Source: Mucilaginibacter sp. OK268 (lineage in GTDB: Bacteria; Bacteroidota; Bacteroidia; Sphingobacteriales; Sphingobacteriaceae). From it: DNA of 64,000 nucleotides. A model generated the notes under the pieces. That model did not search any database, was not told where the DNA came from, and saw only the letters and a program-made list of their open reading frames with translations. Position 1 is the stretch's first letter, and each line of letters opens with the position of its first letter. The stretch lies in the NCBI RefSeq assembly GCF_900103125.1, contig NZ_FNJV01000008.1, positions 248,001-312,000 on the forward strand, given 5' to 3'. The position numbers and the translations under genes were made by a program. Positions 16,301 through 24,263 of this stretch are shown in pieces.

Positions 16301-16364
16301 TGTATCCGTGATCTGCAAACTCCGCTATGATGCCAAACAATTGGCTGGTCATATGGAAGCATAG
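13347..16364 (+). CDS. Full-length LanB-type lanthipeptide dehydratase 1
   Basis: 1005 aa, the usual length of class I dehydratases with both the glutamylation (Lant_dehydr_N) and elimination (SpaB_C) domains. Near the N-terminus, SLRLP and FVRCCIRPLPFGLFAG are family hallmarks. Arg91 and Arg95 match NisB Arg83 and Arg87, but the residue matching Thr89 is Leu97. The C-terminal domain has EWIYYKIYG, SQWFFIRYNDPYNHLRLR, DTYTPEVDRYG and HMALNR, which keep the conserved Arg and His of the elimination site. The enzyme would use glutamyl-tRNA to dehydrate Ser/Thr in the core. The Leu change may alter glutamylation. Confidence 0.92.
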   Translation: MDSPDFAYQCDFFSLRLPIFSLQKMDEFHIAEANGQEEIFLTNLLQTDNFRDGILLASPTVYHELLKLQSGELNPKKKEKLLKTLYKYFVRCCIRPLPFGLFAGYAAGSITPEATSSAIDPEQNLRQLRLAGTPVKILIKLVADFLIGNGYQEKAEAKKPQNHLIFNYYPLQGFEADVKDEYTFGYLQKQLFAIFLKSKEPFTELIGLISRYPDSEQLISFIKNIHHQLQSDKPLIRIHEHLSALFSPYHPDVASAEYLQADLFIKGADNLNITDKATSTLLTEIEELNALGPAFINDDLLNFMTEFTAHYGDAQIPLLTALDQQSGIIYPSSNSEDCIFNGNISALNTLEQTADRTDVLKTLKLKKLAEAVANKQKEVEITVDDISNFKSHESAAVKNFYLQGNLIASSSDQLDQGAFHFFIKKQSAPSALALVNKSGYGLPGLRDQLSNFISREDALNADVILAEIVFIPNDVIDNAIYRPILRRFTIDIQSGAFSQSEENIHLTDLLISVKNQEIILHSKKLNKRIIPVLTCNHNFYKGPAVYRFLSELQYQNPKQVFTWHWGHLLNQPFLPRITYKHLILSKAQWHITLQDVSSVVEQFADPVDALKELQHQFKFPQLFTIANDDKEMLIDIRSALSCTVFLEAVNANGITITEFIGNPASTLFKNQGDSFHHEMIIPVLDKRKPEAPQTIPDNKVTTQRYPELDEHLPEQKEWIYYKIYGRPVVLQQSLETLYPLLNLMTDEGIISQWFFIRYNDPYNHLRLRIKMASYAMAKYANVIAELKNSLKGQMENHQIWAMDADTYTPEVDRYGVRTMEYCEQLFYHDSCASMQLFKSGITLPDNWLIGILNVETLLNDFELDIAGRIELLYQMETDFFKRTGGSKQLQVSFDTLYRAHKQSIETMIKGRNEAYWGFKEILKTRSEQNKLTLSALAQTCKEYPGECKTPLQIINSIIHMALNRFFLTQQNRNELLIYALLRRYYVSVICKLRYDAKQLAGHMEA

Positions 16365-16379
16365 TCTCTCCTCCTCGGG

Positions 16380-16605
16380 AAATCGATTTTTAATTTATTC
16401 GGCTGAAGCCATTTTTCAATTCTATATTTTCCGCCCCATAAATGGGACGGCAATGAATTTTGACTTTACTTCTGACTATATTTCGGTTTGGCTTTAGCCT
16501 GCAGACAAATTTTATTTTCGACCAAATTATTAATTCATTGCCGTTCGGCTTTAGCCAACGGTTAAATTCAACTAATCAAAAAAGGCTTTAGCCAAATCGA
16601 TCATG
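16380..16605 (+). repeat. Intergenic region with repeated GGCTTTAGCC elements
   Basis: GGCTTTAGCC or a close variant occurs near 16400 (GGCTGAAGCC), 16491, 16548 and 16584, interleaved with inverted ACGGCAATGAATT and AATTCATTGCCGT segments. This looks like a degenerate palindromic intergenic repeat. It separates two convergent genes and could fold into a hairpin. Confidence 0.55.
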
Positions 16606-16611
16606 CCAGCA

Positions 16612-17547
16612 CTAAATCTGATTAAACCGTTCCATAAAACTGTTGATCAGGAAATCCCAATGGCTTGACGGGCAAAACCCCGGGGATGTAGCTATGGTAA
16701 CATCAACAATTTGCGACCGGATACGGCTAAGTTGCGCGCAGATAGAACGGATCTCCTCTTCCAGTTCAACATGGGTAATGATATTACCTGGGTTGTCATT
16801 CCGGAAATTACCGTTGAATTGGTTCAAAAAATAATCCAGGTCGATATGCAGGAAAGTGGGATCACCGTTGATTTCCCCGATCAACGATTTAAGATCATTA
16901 CCCCGATAATAAAACCCTTTGGCAGGTTCATCATTTTTATCGGTGACGGATATAGAAATGCGGTCTTTATCCAGGTATGGAAAATCATTAATATACGATT
17001 CTACCAGGCTCTGTTTTGTTGGGCCGTTCGGTGAAGGCTCTTTTCGCAAGTGAAATATATTTACCCTGTCCAGGAAAAAAATAAGCGGAGCAATAAATGA
17101 TCCCAGGTTAATACTTCCCTCCCGGATAAAATCAATAATACTTTCCGGTTCATCAAAATTCACCTTTTTATCATCCGTTACCTGAAAATATTCGCCATCC
17201 TTTTTATATAACAAAGGCGGCATCAGATCGGTATGATCATCCAGGTGAATGATGTTGATCTTTCTGATCCCAGGGTTGGCTTTTAAATATCTTAACCAAA
17301 ATAAAAGCGACCAGGTATCTTCAAAACAAAGGTTATAACTATCCTTAACTTCATGAAAATCTGCCACATCTGTCAGTGATAATTCACTTGCTGAAAATCC
17401 GGACAGATTAGCACTCAGATTTGCATCCAGGCCAAGGTAACTTAGTCCGGGGCCCTGCAGTTGAAACTCCCTGCCCACCTGGGTCCATTTACAATTTGTA
17501 AAATAGCGGTTCAACTGTTGCTCAAAAGTGGCTTCTAACATCGTCAT
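16612..17547 (-). CDS. UPF0489-type arginase-fold protein, probable peptide arginase
   Basis: The start is probably MTMLEATFEQQ at 17547 (or 17541), about 311 aa; the open frame extends to 17604 through a hydrophobic stretch without support. IHLDDHTDLM (DxHxD, about residue 104-107) and LHIDLDYF (DxD, about 236-238) match the metal-binding motifs of the arginase/deacetylase superfamily. Members of this group (OspR in the landornamide pathway) convert Arg to ornithine in RiPP cores. All six precursors keep one Arg, in F-[S/T]-R, so that residue is the likely substrate. The gene is divergent from the hydrolase/LanB pair. A role as a peptide deacetylase or hydrolase of other type remains possible. 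Confidence 0.8.
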   Translation of the reverse strand: MTMLEATFEQQLNRYFTNCKWTQVGREFQLQGPGLSYLGLDANLSANLSGFSASELSLTDVADFHEVKDSYNLCFEDTWSLLFWLRYLKANPGIRKINIIHLDDHTDLMPPLLYKKDGEYFQVTDDKKVNFDEPESIIDFIREGSINLGSFIAPLIFFLDRVNIFHLRKEPSPNGPTKQSLVESYINDFPYLDKDRISISVTDKNDEPAKGFYYRGNDLKSLIGEINGDPTFLHIDLDYFLNQFNGNFRNDNPGNIITHVELEEEIRSICAQLSRIRSQIVDVTIATSPGFCPSSHWDFLINSFMERFNQI

Positions 17548-17693
17548 GAATAGTAGATATATATGATATAAGTAGATCTGCAGGTTGTAAACTATTATAT
17601 TCAAGATAATAATTTAATAGAACAAAATCATTTTATTTTACAATATTTATAGGTGTTATAAATATCCGGTTAACCTAAACCACATTATACTAT

Positions 17694-18626
17694 ATGCCAG
17701 TATCGCCACACGAATACAGCTTTAAAGAATATGAGATTAAGCACGAACAGGAAACTATTCGATTCTATATTCATACCCCTGGATTTTCTCCCGCAAAAAG
17801 CACATTTATTTTCCTGCAGGGCTCGGGTGCGGTACCTTTATGTATTGAAAATGAGCATGGGCACAGGTTAACCTTTTCATTGCATACCAATCCGCAGATC
17901 ATTCAAAATTTTAACTTCATTATTATTTCAAAGGTGGGGTTTACTTTCAGCGGCCGCCAGGAAGCTGAGGTGCCGGAGGAGTATCATCAAAAAACCAGTC
18001 TTGCTTACCGGGTTTTTCAGGTTGATGCGGTATTACAATATATCCTGTCAAACCAGTTAATCAGCAATAAGCATATCATCGTATGCGGGCATTCCGAAGG
18101 ATCGGATGTTGCGGCTAAACTGGCTACCATCAATAAAGATATCAGCCACCTTGTATTTTTAAGCGGCGACGGGGCATCGCAATTTTTTGAATATTTTCTT
18201 TACGTCCGCAAACGGATAGAGCGCGGAGAGTTGTCCTTTCGCGAAGGACAGCATGAGATTGATACACTCACCAGGCAATTTGCTGAAATTATGCAAAACC
18301 CGGCCTCAACCGGCAAGTTTTGGCAGGGACATACTTACCTGCGCTGGGCTACATTCGCCGAACCAGCGCTAAAAAATCTCTTACAGCTCAACATACCCAT
18401 TTTTATGGCCATGGGATCAAAAGACAAGGTGGTACATGCCGAAGGTTTTGATTTGATCGTCAGCGAATTCCTATTCAACAAAAAGACAAACCTTCATCAT
18501 CAGATCTACGATGGTGCCGATCATGGATATAAAGAGAAAAGCGATACCGGTGCAAGCATTGATCATATTCCTTCATTAATAACCGATATAGTTACCTGGT
18601 TCAATCAAACATTAGTATCTTCTTAA
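17694..18626 (+). CDS. Alpha/beta-hydrolase
   Basis: 310 aa, cytoplasmic (no signal peptide). IIVCGHSEGSDVA holds the nucleophile elbow GxSxG with Ser near residue 134; MGSKDKVV supplies the acid and DGADHGYK the His of the triad. FLQGSGA near residue 42 is the oxyanion region. It is 13 nt upstream of the second LanB gene and presumably co-transcribed. Possible roles are peptide or ester bond hydrolysis on the product, or removal of stalled glutamyl esters; neither can be decided from sequence. Confidence 0.85.
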   Translation: MPVSPHEYSFKEYEIKHEQETIRFYIHTPGFSPAKSTFIFLQGSGAVPLCIENEHGHRLTFSLHTNPQIIQNFNFIIISKVGFTFSGRQEAEVPEEYHQKTSLAYRVFQVDAVLQYILSNQLISNKHIIVCGHSEGSDVAAKLATINKDISHLVFLSGDGASQFFEYFLYVRKRIERGELSFREGQHEIDTLTRQFAEIMQNPASTGKFWQGHTYLRWATFAEPALKNLLQLNIPIFMAMGSKDKVVHAEGFDLIVSEFLFNKKTNLHHQIYDGADHGYKEKSDTGASIDHIPSLITDIVTWFNQTLVSS

Positions 18627-18639
18627 TCCTGAACCAATC

Positions 18640-21600
18640 ATGGCCGATTATCATTTTATCCGCGATCTTATATTGCGGATCCCGCTATTTAGTTTTGAGG
18701 ATTACTCCGTCCCCAATGTGCAGGAGATTGCCAATGATCCGCAATTTCAATATGCCATTTACTTGTCCAACCCGGTATTATACCAGGTATTGTTCCATAA
18801 GCATTTTCATGTCAGCTCCTTTAATGATAAGGAATTGCTCAGTATCCAAAAGTATATCAACCGCATGTGTTTCAGGCCCACACCTTTTGGCTGCTTTGCA
18901 TCGTCGATAGTGGTTGGCTGGGGTATGGATGATGAAATTATATTGAAAGATAAAGCGCATGACCGCGTTCAACTGCTTTTGGACCAGGAAGTTTCACTCT
19001 TGCTTGCCAAAAAGTTACTCCATGAGGTTCCATATCCCAGGCAATTATTTTTAAATCCCACTATCTATCGTTTTAATAAAAGTTACAGGTTTGTAAAAAC
19101 AACCTATGAGGAAGGGGTTTCGGCGCCATCCTATACGCTCGACTCGATTAAAATAAACAGGTACATAGACAATATTGTTGGGTTATTTAAAAAAGGCCCC
19201 CTTTCAGAAACCCAGCTGTTATCCATTTTAGAAACCGGGTGGAAATTCAGCAATGAGGAAGCCGCTGAATTTTTGAGCATGCTGCTCTCCAGTCAGATTT
19301 TAACAACACAGCTTGGGCCAAATTTAATAGGCGAAGATTATTTATACCGCTTAATCAACACGCCTTATGCAAGGGATAATGACCTCTCGCTTCAATTGAA
19401 TGCCCTGTATAAAAAATTAAATACAGTAAAACCTTTTGCACAAGAGTTATTATTGAAACTTGATGATGAAATAAAACAGTTAACAACCGGCAGCGCAAAA
19501 AAAACTAACCTGAATTTTTATTCAAACCTGCAGCGAAAAAAGCTGACCGGGAGTTTGAACGTAAAGTACCAGGAACAAATTTCGGCGGCCATAACCGCTT
19601 TACAGGTTTTAGTTCCCTATGCTTTACCACAACAACTTAAAGATTTTATAACGGAATTCAAGACCCGGTTCGACAGACAAAAAGTGCCCTTGCTACAGGC
19701 CCTTGACCCGGACGCCGGCATAGCCTATGGCAGTGCTTCTGGCTCAACAAAGGAGGGGCTCCTGAGCCAGGTTAAATTTAACCCAAGCGTTAAAAACTCA
19801 ACCGTAATAGAATGGACCATGGTTCATCAGGTGCTGCTTCAGCTTTGGACAAACAATACAAACCGTGGCACTTTTGAACCTATTGAATTAAGCCCATCGC
19901 ATTTAAGCAAGATTGATACTATGAGCCCTCCACTGCCGCCATCCATGATGGTGATGTTCCGGGAAACTGAGGGCCAGATTTTTATTGAAAACGCAGGGGG
20001 ATGTTCGGGCACATCCATCATTGGCCGTTTTACTTTATTTAATGATGATGTATTGGATTTAAGCAGGCAAATAGCCCAAATTGAAGAGCAGGCGAACCCG
20101 GATGTGATCTTCGCCGATATCGGCATACTCTCTGATACTCATACCGATAATATCAACCGGCGGTACCCGGTTTACCAATATGAGATACCCATTAACTCCG
20201 TTCCGGTTCAGCCCCCATCTCACCAGATCAGACTATCCGACCTGGTGGTATCCGTTGTAAATGACGAGCTGGTACTGGAGTCGGTATCTCTGCAAAAAGT
20301 TGTACAACCCCGGCTAAGTTCGGCCTATAATTACGTGCATAATCATTTAAGTATCTTTAAGTTCCTGTGCGACCTTCAATACCAGGGCATTCAGCATAAT
20401 TTAAGTTTTGATCTGGAATACTATTTCCCCAATTTAAAATTTTACCCAAGAGTAAGTATGGGCAATGTTATCCTAAGCGCTGCCAAATGGTACTTAACTA
20501 CCAACGATATCGATTATTTGAACAAGGCTACAGAAAAAGATGGTTTAGAGAAAATGCAGGTAATAAAACAGCGTGTTCAATTACCCAATCTGATCTGTTT
20601 AACCAGGGCCGATCAGCAACTCGTTTTTAACCTTACCCAAAAAGAAGATGTATTGCTACTACTAAGCTGTATAGCAGGCTCGGAACAGGTTAAGCTGCTG
20701 GAATATTTTTTACCTAAGCCAGTTCGGTCAACAGTGGCGATAGCGGGGAAACCCATGATCAACCAGTTTATAACCTTCCTGTATCAAACAGATAATGTTT
20801 ACCCGGCTAAGTTATTTAAAGCCCAGCCTACACTCAACAGAAAAATCAAAAGGGAATTTGTACCGGGAAGCGAATGGCTTTATTTTAAAATTTATTGCAG
20901 CCCCCAGGTAGCTGATCACTTATTATCCGATCAGATTTTACCACTCATGGCTGCTTTAGAAAAAAGAGAGATAAGTTCCTGGTTTTTTATCCGGTACCTG
21001 GAATCAGGCTATCACCTTCGGCTCCGGTTAAAAGTAAACCCAACCGATATTGGCCAGGTGATGGTAAAATTAAAAGATCAGTTAGCCGTAAGTCTGCAAA
21101 CCAACCAGATCAAACAACTACAAACCGACACTTATGTTAGGGAAATAGAGCGGTACGGGGCCGATATCATACCACTCGTTGAAGATTTTTTTTGTGCGAG
21201 CAGTAAGCTGGTCATTCATTTTATAAAAGCCAGGGGCTCGGTTTATTCGAACCATAGTCTCGCTATCATTGATATTGATAGGTTAATGGCCTTGTTTATG
21301 CCATCTGTTACCGATCAAATATCATTTTTACAATTAGTGTCGGATAATTTTTACCAGGAGTTTTCGGGCAATAAGGCTTTAAAGGTTGATCTGGATTTGA
21401 AATACAGGGAATTAAAAACCGAAATTCAATCCTTGCTCCATGATCAGCATTACTTTAAAACGCTAAAACTGAGTAAATACCATCAGGATTTTTTGCATCA
21501 GGCCGGCCGGGTGGCTAAAGAATCCCTCGAATTTAGCACAGAGCGAAGGGTTGCACTGCTTGCCGATATGATCCACATGCACTTTAACCGTTTATTTACC

Positions 21601-21678
21601 GAAGACCAGCGGGAACAGGAGTATATCGTTTATTACTGTATGTTAAAATATAAACTATCGGTAAAAGCCAGGCTTTAA
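18640..21678 (+). CDS. Full-length LanB-type lanthipeptide dehydratase 2
   Basis: 1012 aa, both domains present. ILRIPLFSF and INRMCFRPTPFGCFASS carry Arg75, Arg79 and Thr81, matching the NisB Arg83/Arg87/Thr89 spacing. The C-terminal domain has EWLYFKIYC, SSWFFIRYLESGYHLRLRLK, DTYVREIERYG and IHMHFNRLF. This copy therefore looks canonical, unlike the first. It is distantly related to LanB 1, so the two probably act on different residues or precursors rather than being a recent duplication. No LanC cyclase lies anywhere in the window. Confidence 0.93.
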   Translation: MADYHFIRDLILRIPLFSFEDYSVPNVQEIANDPQFQYAIYLSNPVLYQVLFHKHFHVSSFNDKELLSIQKYINRMCFRPTPFGCFASSIVVGWGMDDEIILKDKAHDRVQLLLDQEVSLLLAKKLLHEVPYPRQLFLNPTIYRFNKSYRFVKTTYEEGVSAPSYTLDSIKINRYIDNIVGLFKKGPLSETQLLSILETGWKFSNEEAAEFLSMLLSSQILTTQLGPNLIGEDYLYRLINTPYARDNDLSLQLNALYKKLNTVKPFAQELLLKLDDEIKQLTTGSAKKTNLNFYSNLQRKKLTGSLNVKYQEQISAAITALQVLVPYALPQQLKDFITEFKTRFDRQKVPLLQALDPDAGIAYGSASGSTKEGLLSQVKFNPSVKNSTVIEWTMVHQVLLQLWTNNTNRGTFEPIELSPSHLSKIDTMSPPLPPSMMVMFRETEGQIFIENAGGCSGTSIIGRFTLFNDDVLDLSRQIAQIEEQANPDVIFADIGILSDTHTDNINRRYPVYQYEIPINSVPVQPPSHQIRLSDLVVSVVNDELVLESVSLQKVVQPRLSSAYNYVHNHLSIFKFLCDLQYQGIQHNLSFDLEYYFPNLKFYPRVSMGNVILSAAKWYLTTNDIDYLNKATEKDGLEKMQVIKQRVQLPNLICLTRADQQLVFNLTQKEDVLLLLSCIAGSEQVKLLEYFLPKPVRSTVAIAGKPMINQFITFLYQTDNVYPAKLFKAQPTLNRKIKREFVPGSEWLYFKIYCSPQVADHLLSDQILPLMAALEKREISSWFFIRYLESGYHLRLRLKVNPTDIGQVMVKLKDQLAVSLQTNQIKQLQTDTYVREIERYGADIIPLVEDFFCASSKLVIHFIKARGSVYSNHSLAIIDIDRLMALFMPSVTDQISFLQLVSDNFYQEFSGNKALKVDLDLKYRELKTEIQSLLHDQHYFKTLKLSKYHQDFLHQAGRVAKESLEFSTERRVALLADMIHMHFNRLFTEDQREQEYIVYYCMLKYKLSVKARL

Positions 21679-21692
21679 AGGAAAGGGTGATG

Positions 21693-22418
21693 TTAGCGCT
21701 TTTTCAAAATATTCAGATCCAGTTTCTTAAAAAACAGATCCCTGTAAGTTGCTCCCAATTGAAGTACCTTTTTGTTAGTTAAAAAGATCTGGTTACCATT
21801 TATAAATTTAATCTTATTGGTATTTACAATAAATGATTTATGGATCCGGCTAAAACTGCTTTCTGGCAGATGTAACTCTATATCCTTTAGGGTTATATAA
21901 GCTTTGTAGTCGGTATCGTTTAAGTATATGGTAATAAAATTATTGCTGGCTTCTATGTAAACAATGCTTTCATGGTCGATCTTTACTATTTTGCCAAAAT
22001 CACTTTTTATATAAAAAAAGCCCTGTTCATGCTCACCCGTTTTTGAACTATCTTTCTCCTCCATACTCCCCATTACCTTTTTAATACACGTTAAAAACCG
22101 GGGGTATGAAATGGGTTTAAGTAAAAAGTCGAGCGCGTTTTTTTCAAAAGCCTCCACTGCATGATTAGCGTGCCCGGTAACAAATATGATTTTAATTTGG
22201 GGATCAAGCAGGGTAGATAGCTCCAATCCATTCAGCATGGGCATATCTATATCCAGAAAAAGGATATCAGGCTTCTCCTTCCGCACAGCGGCCAAACCCT
22301 CCATGGGGTTATTAGAAGTTCCTAAAAGTGTAAGGTCAGGTGTATTAGCTATATAATCTTTGAGTAAATCAATTGCATGTGATTCATCATCAATTATAAA
22401 GCACTTTATTGTGTTCAT
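21693..22418 (-). CDS. LytTR-family response regulator
   Basis: 241 aa. Receiver domain with acidic pocket DDE near the start, phosphoacceptor in ILFLDIDMPMLNG and a conserved Lys in LLKPISY. The C-terminal half is a LytTR DNA-binding domain (KIVKIDHESIVYIEASNNF, then ITLKDIELHL, IHKSFIVN). It begins 29 nt inside the end of the sensor kinase gene, so the pair is translationally coupled. LytTR proteins bind two direct half-sites about 21-22 bp apart, exactly the arrangement at the precursor promoters, which makes this protein or its paralogue at 24264 the likely activator. Confidence 0.95.
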   Translation of the reverse strand: MNTIKCFIIDDESHAIDLLKDYIANTPDLTLLGTSNNPMEGLAAVRKEKPDILFLDIDMPMLNGLELSTLLDPQIKIIFVTGHANHAVEAFEKNALDFLLKPISYPRFLTCIKKVMGSMEEKDSSKTGEHEQGFFYIKSDFGKIVKIDHESIVYIEASNNFITIYLNDTDYKAYITLKDIELHLPESSFSRIHKSFIVNTNKIKFINGNQIFLTNKKVLQLGATYRDLFFKKLDLNILKKR

Positions 22419-23511
22419 GTAAATTTATATTTAAATCTATTGAAAATATGCCATCCCTGTTATTGATAGTTAAATCGTATTGACGTTTATATTGGTTCTC
22501 CAGCCGGTTCTTTACGTTCACCAGGCCTAATTTGTTATTATTATGCGGCATGGAATGGGTTCGCCCAATTTTATTGATGGTATAAAAGCTTAAGCTACCG
22601 TTGTCTAATCCCACATAAATTTGTACCGGAAAATCACCATCTGATAAATTAGCATATTTAAATATATTTTCAACAAAAGTTAGCAGCACCAGCGGAATTA
22701 TTTTAATACCTTCAAAATCGCCCTTTAATATTAATTCAATACAAAGTTTATTATTAAACCTTATTTGATTTAGTTTAATCAGGTTTTCTATGGCCACCAC
22801 TTCATCTTTTAAACTAACAGTTTCATTACTGCCTGTTGATTTAAATGAATAATGGGTGATCTCTGATAAAAGCATAATAACCTCTGCAGCTTCTTCCGAG
22901 CTTTTGTATACCGTATTATAAATATAATTTAATGTGTTAAATAACAGGTGCGGGTTAATTTGAGCCCTAAGCAAGCTGTTATGTGTAGCCAGCAGATCTT
23001 TTTCAAGCAATATCTTCCTGCTTTCAGACTTCATCCGCTCATTTTCAAGCTGAAGTATTTTCCTTTTATTGTACACACTGTATAAAGCAAACCAATAGCA
23101 TGTGCTCAGGCCGATAAAATATATGGCACGCCATACGCTGGCCACAAAAAAGAAATAAGGGACACGAATTGATCTTAAAACCTTTACATGGAACCAGCTT
23201 TCCAGCATATAGTTCAGCCCATAATTAAGTGCTAAATAGACAATTATCTCTAAAGGAAGCAAGATTAAAAATGATACGAACCAGTTATGTTTCTTTTCAG
23301 AAAAATTTCTGAGCAATACCATGGCATTATAATAAAACAGCGCGATGTTAAGTGGATAGTGCACTATCTGATCAAGCAAAGAGATCTCTCCCGATGATAA
23401 TATTAATAATACAGAAAGTTCGTACACAATAAATGATCCCCAAAAAATCAGATGCCAGAAAATATGAATACCATGGGTATTATTCACCATGCGTTTAAAC
23501 TTGTTTACCAT
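22390..23511 (-). CDS. LytS-type sensor histidine kinase
   Basis: 373 aa. Four predicted membrane segments in the first 150 residues, then a coiled region and the His_kinase domain with QINPHLLFNTLNYIY (phosphoaccepting His). The N box is TFVENIFKYAN; KLGLVNVKNRLE is the G box. No separate periplasmic domain is visible, so the signal is probably sensed in or near the membrane, as in peptide-pheromone systems. It is upstream of the LytTR regulator and divergent from the Thr/Ser-rich peptide ORF at 23585, a layout like pheromone/kinase loci. Confidence 0.95.
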   Translation of the reverse strand: MVNKFKRMVNNTHGIHIFWHLIFWGSFIVYELSVLLILSSGEISLLDQIVHYPLNIALFYYNAMVLLRNFSEKKHNWFVSFLILLPLEIIVYLALNYGLNYMLESWFHVKVLRSIRVPYFFFVASVWRAIYFIGLSTCYWFALYSVYNKRKILQLENERMKSESRKILLEKDLLATHNSLLRAQINPHLLFNTLNYIYNTVYKSSEEAAEVIMLLSEITHYSFKSTGSNETVSLKDEVVAIENLIKLNQIRFNNKLCIELILKGDFEGIKIIPLVLLTFVENIFKYANLSDGDFPVQIYVGLDNGSLSFYTINKIGRTHSMPHNNNKLGLVNVKNRLENQYKRQYDLTINNRDGIFSIDLNINLHEHNKVLYN

Positions 23512-23584
23512 CCATTTAAAACTGTTTGCACAATAAATTTCATATTATTTATAGTATACTCTAATTTAAATAAAAAAAGAACCT

Positions 23585-23767
23585 ATGAAAAAGTCCCAAA
23601 CCTTAAAAGCAATATTTGAAATTGCAACAGTTTTCAAATTTCAACCAGACTCAAAGGCCCTGCATCTAACTGAAACAACAACAGTGGTAACAACATCGTC
23701 AACGGCTACGATAACTTCTGTTCAATCTCTTGGTTTTCAGAGGTTACCTAATAGCGTAAGAATATAA
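23585..23767 (+). CDS. Thr/Ser-rich 60-aa peptide ORF, candidate precursor or signal peptide
   Basis: Begins MKKSQTLKAIFEIATVFKFQ and ends QSLGFQRLPNSVRI. Residues 29-48 contain 13 Thr/Ser, run together in TTTVVTTSSTATITS. There is no Cys, no GG site and no membrane segment. It starts 73 nt from the divergent sensor kinase gene, with an A-rich stretch before the ATG. In a locus with two LanB dehydratases such a stretch is an attractive substrate for dehydration without ring closure. It may instead be a regulatory peptide for the kinase, or not be translated. No LytTR box was found upstream. Confidence 0.45.
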   Translation: MKKSQTLKAIFEIATVFKFQPDSKALHLTETTTVVTTSSTATITSVQSLGFQRLPNSVRI

Positions 23768-24263
23768 CTCATCCTTAACTACACCGATTGATGATTTATT
23801 GAACTGCTTAAAATAAAAGGAAAAGAACGATATATGATTAACTCATACTTAACTAATAATACCACGATCAATGAAAACCTAAACAGGTTAAAGGTTGATA
23901 AAACGATCTGCCTGATATCAGTAATTCATTGCTTTTACATATACTTTATATATTATTAGGTTAATTAAGGGATATTTAAATAATAGTCGCTTTTAACACG
24001 TTAACATAAATATATATTTTTATTAATGAAAACCAACAGTATCTATTAAAAAAAATCATTTATACGTAACCTGCTATTAATGCGGCCTTAACAAATATAT
24101 CAATCATAAAATCAAATTATAATTTACGGTTTAATATCCCCATAAATAATAACAATTAACGTATTTAAGAAAAAATAAGATAGAGCTAAAAGTTTTATTT
24201 CAATAAATATAAACCGTTGATTTTAGCAAATTATTAATTATTTGATATCATAATACTTGCATT
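23768..24263. other. AT-rich intergenic region, no gene recognised
   Basis: About 500 bp of very AT-rich sequence. A 41-codon ORF at 23834-23959 is present but has no supporting context. No tandem LytTR box, clear terminator or RNA gene was seen. Confidence 0.6.

Noticed and set aside
23834..23959. A 41-codon ORF (MINSYLTNNTTINENL...) in the AT-rich gap
   Set aside because: No operator, no conserved features and composition like the surrounding noncoding DNA; not enough to call a gene.
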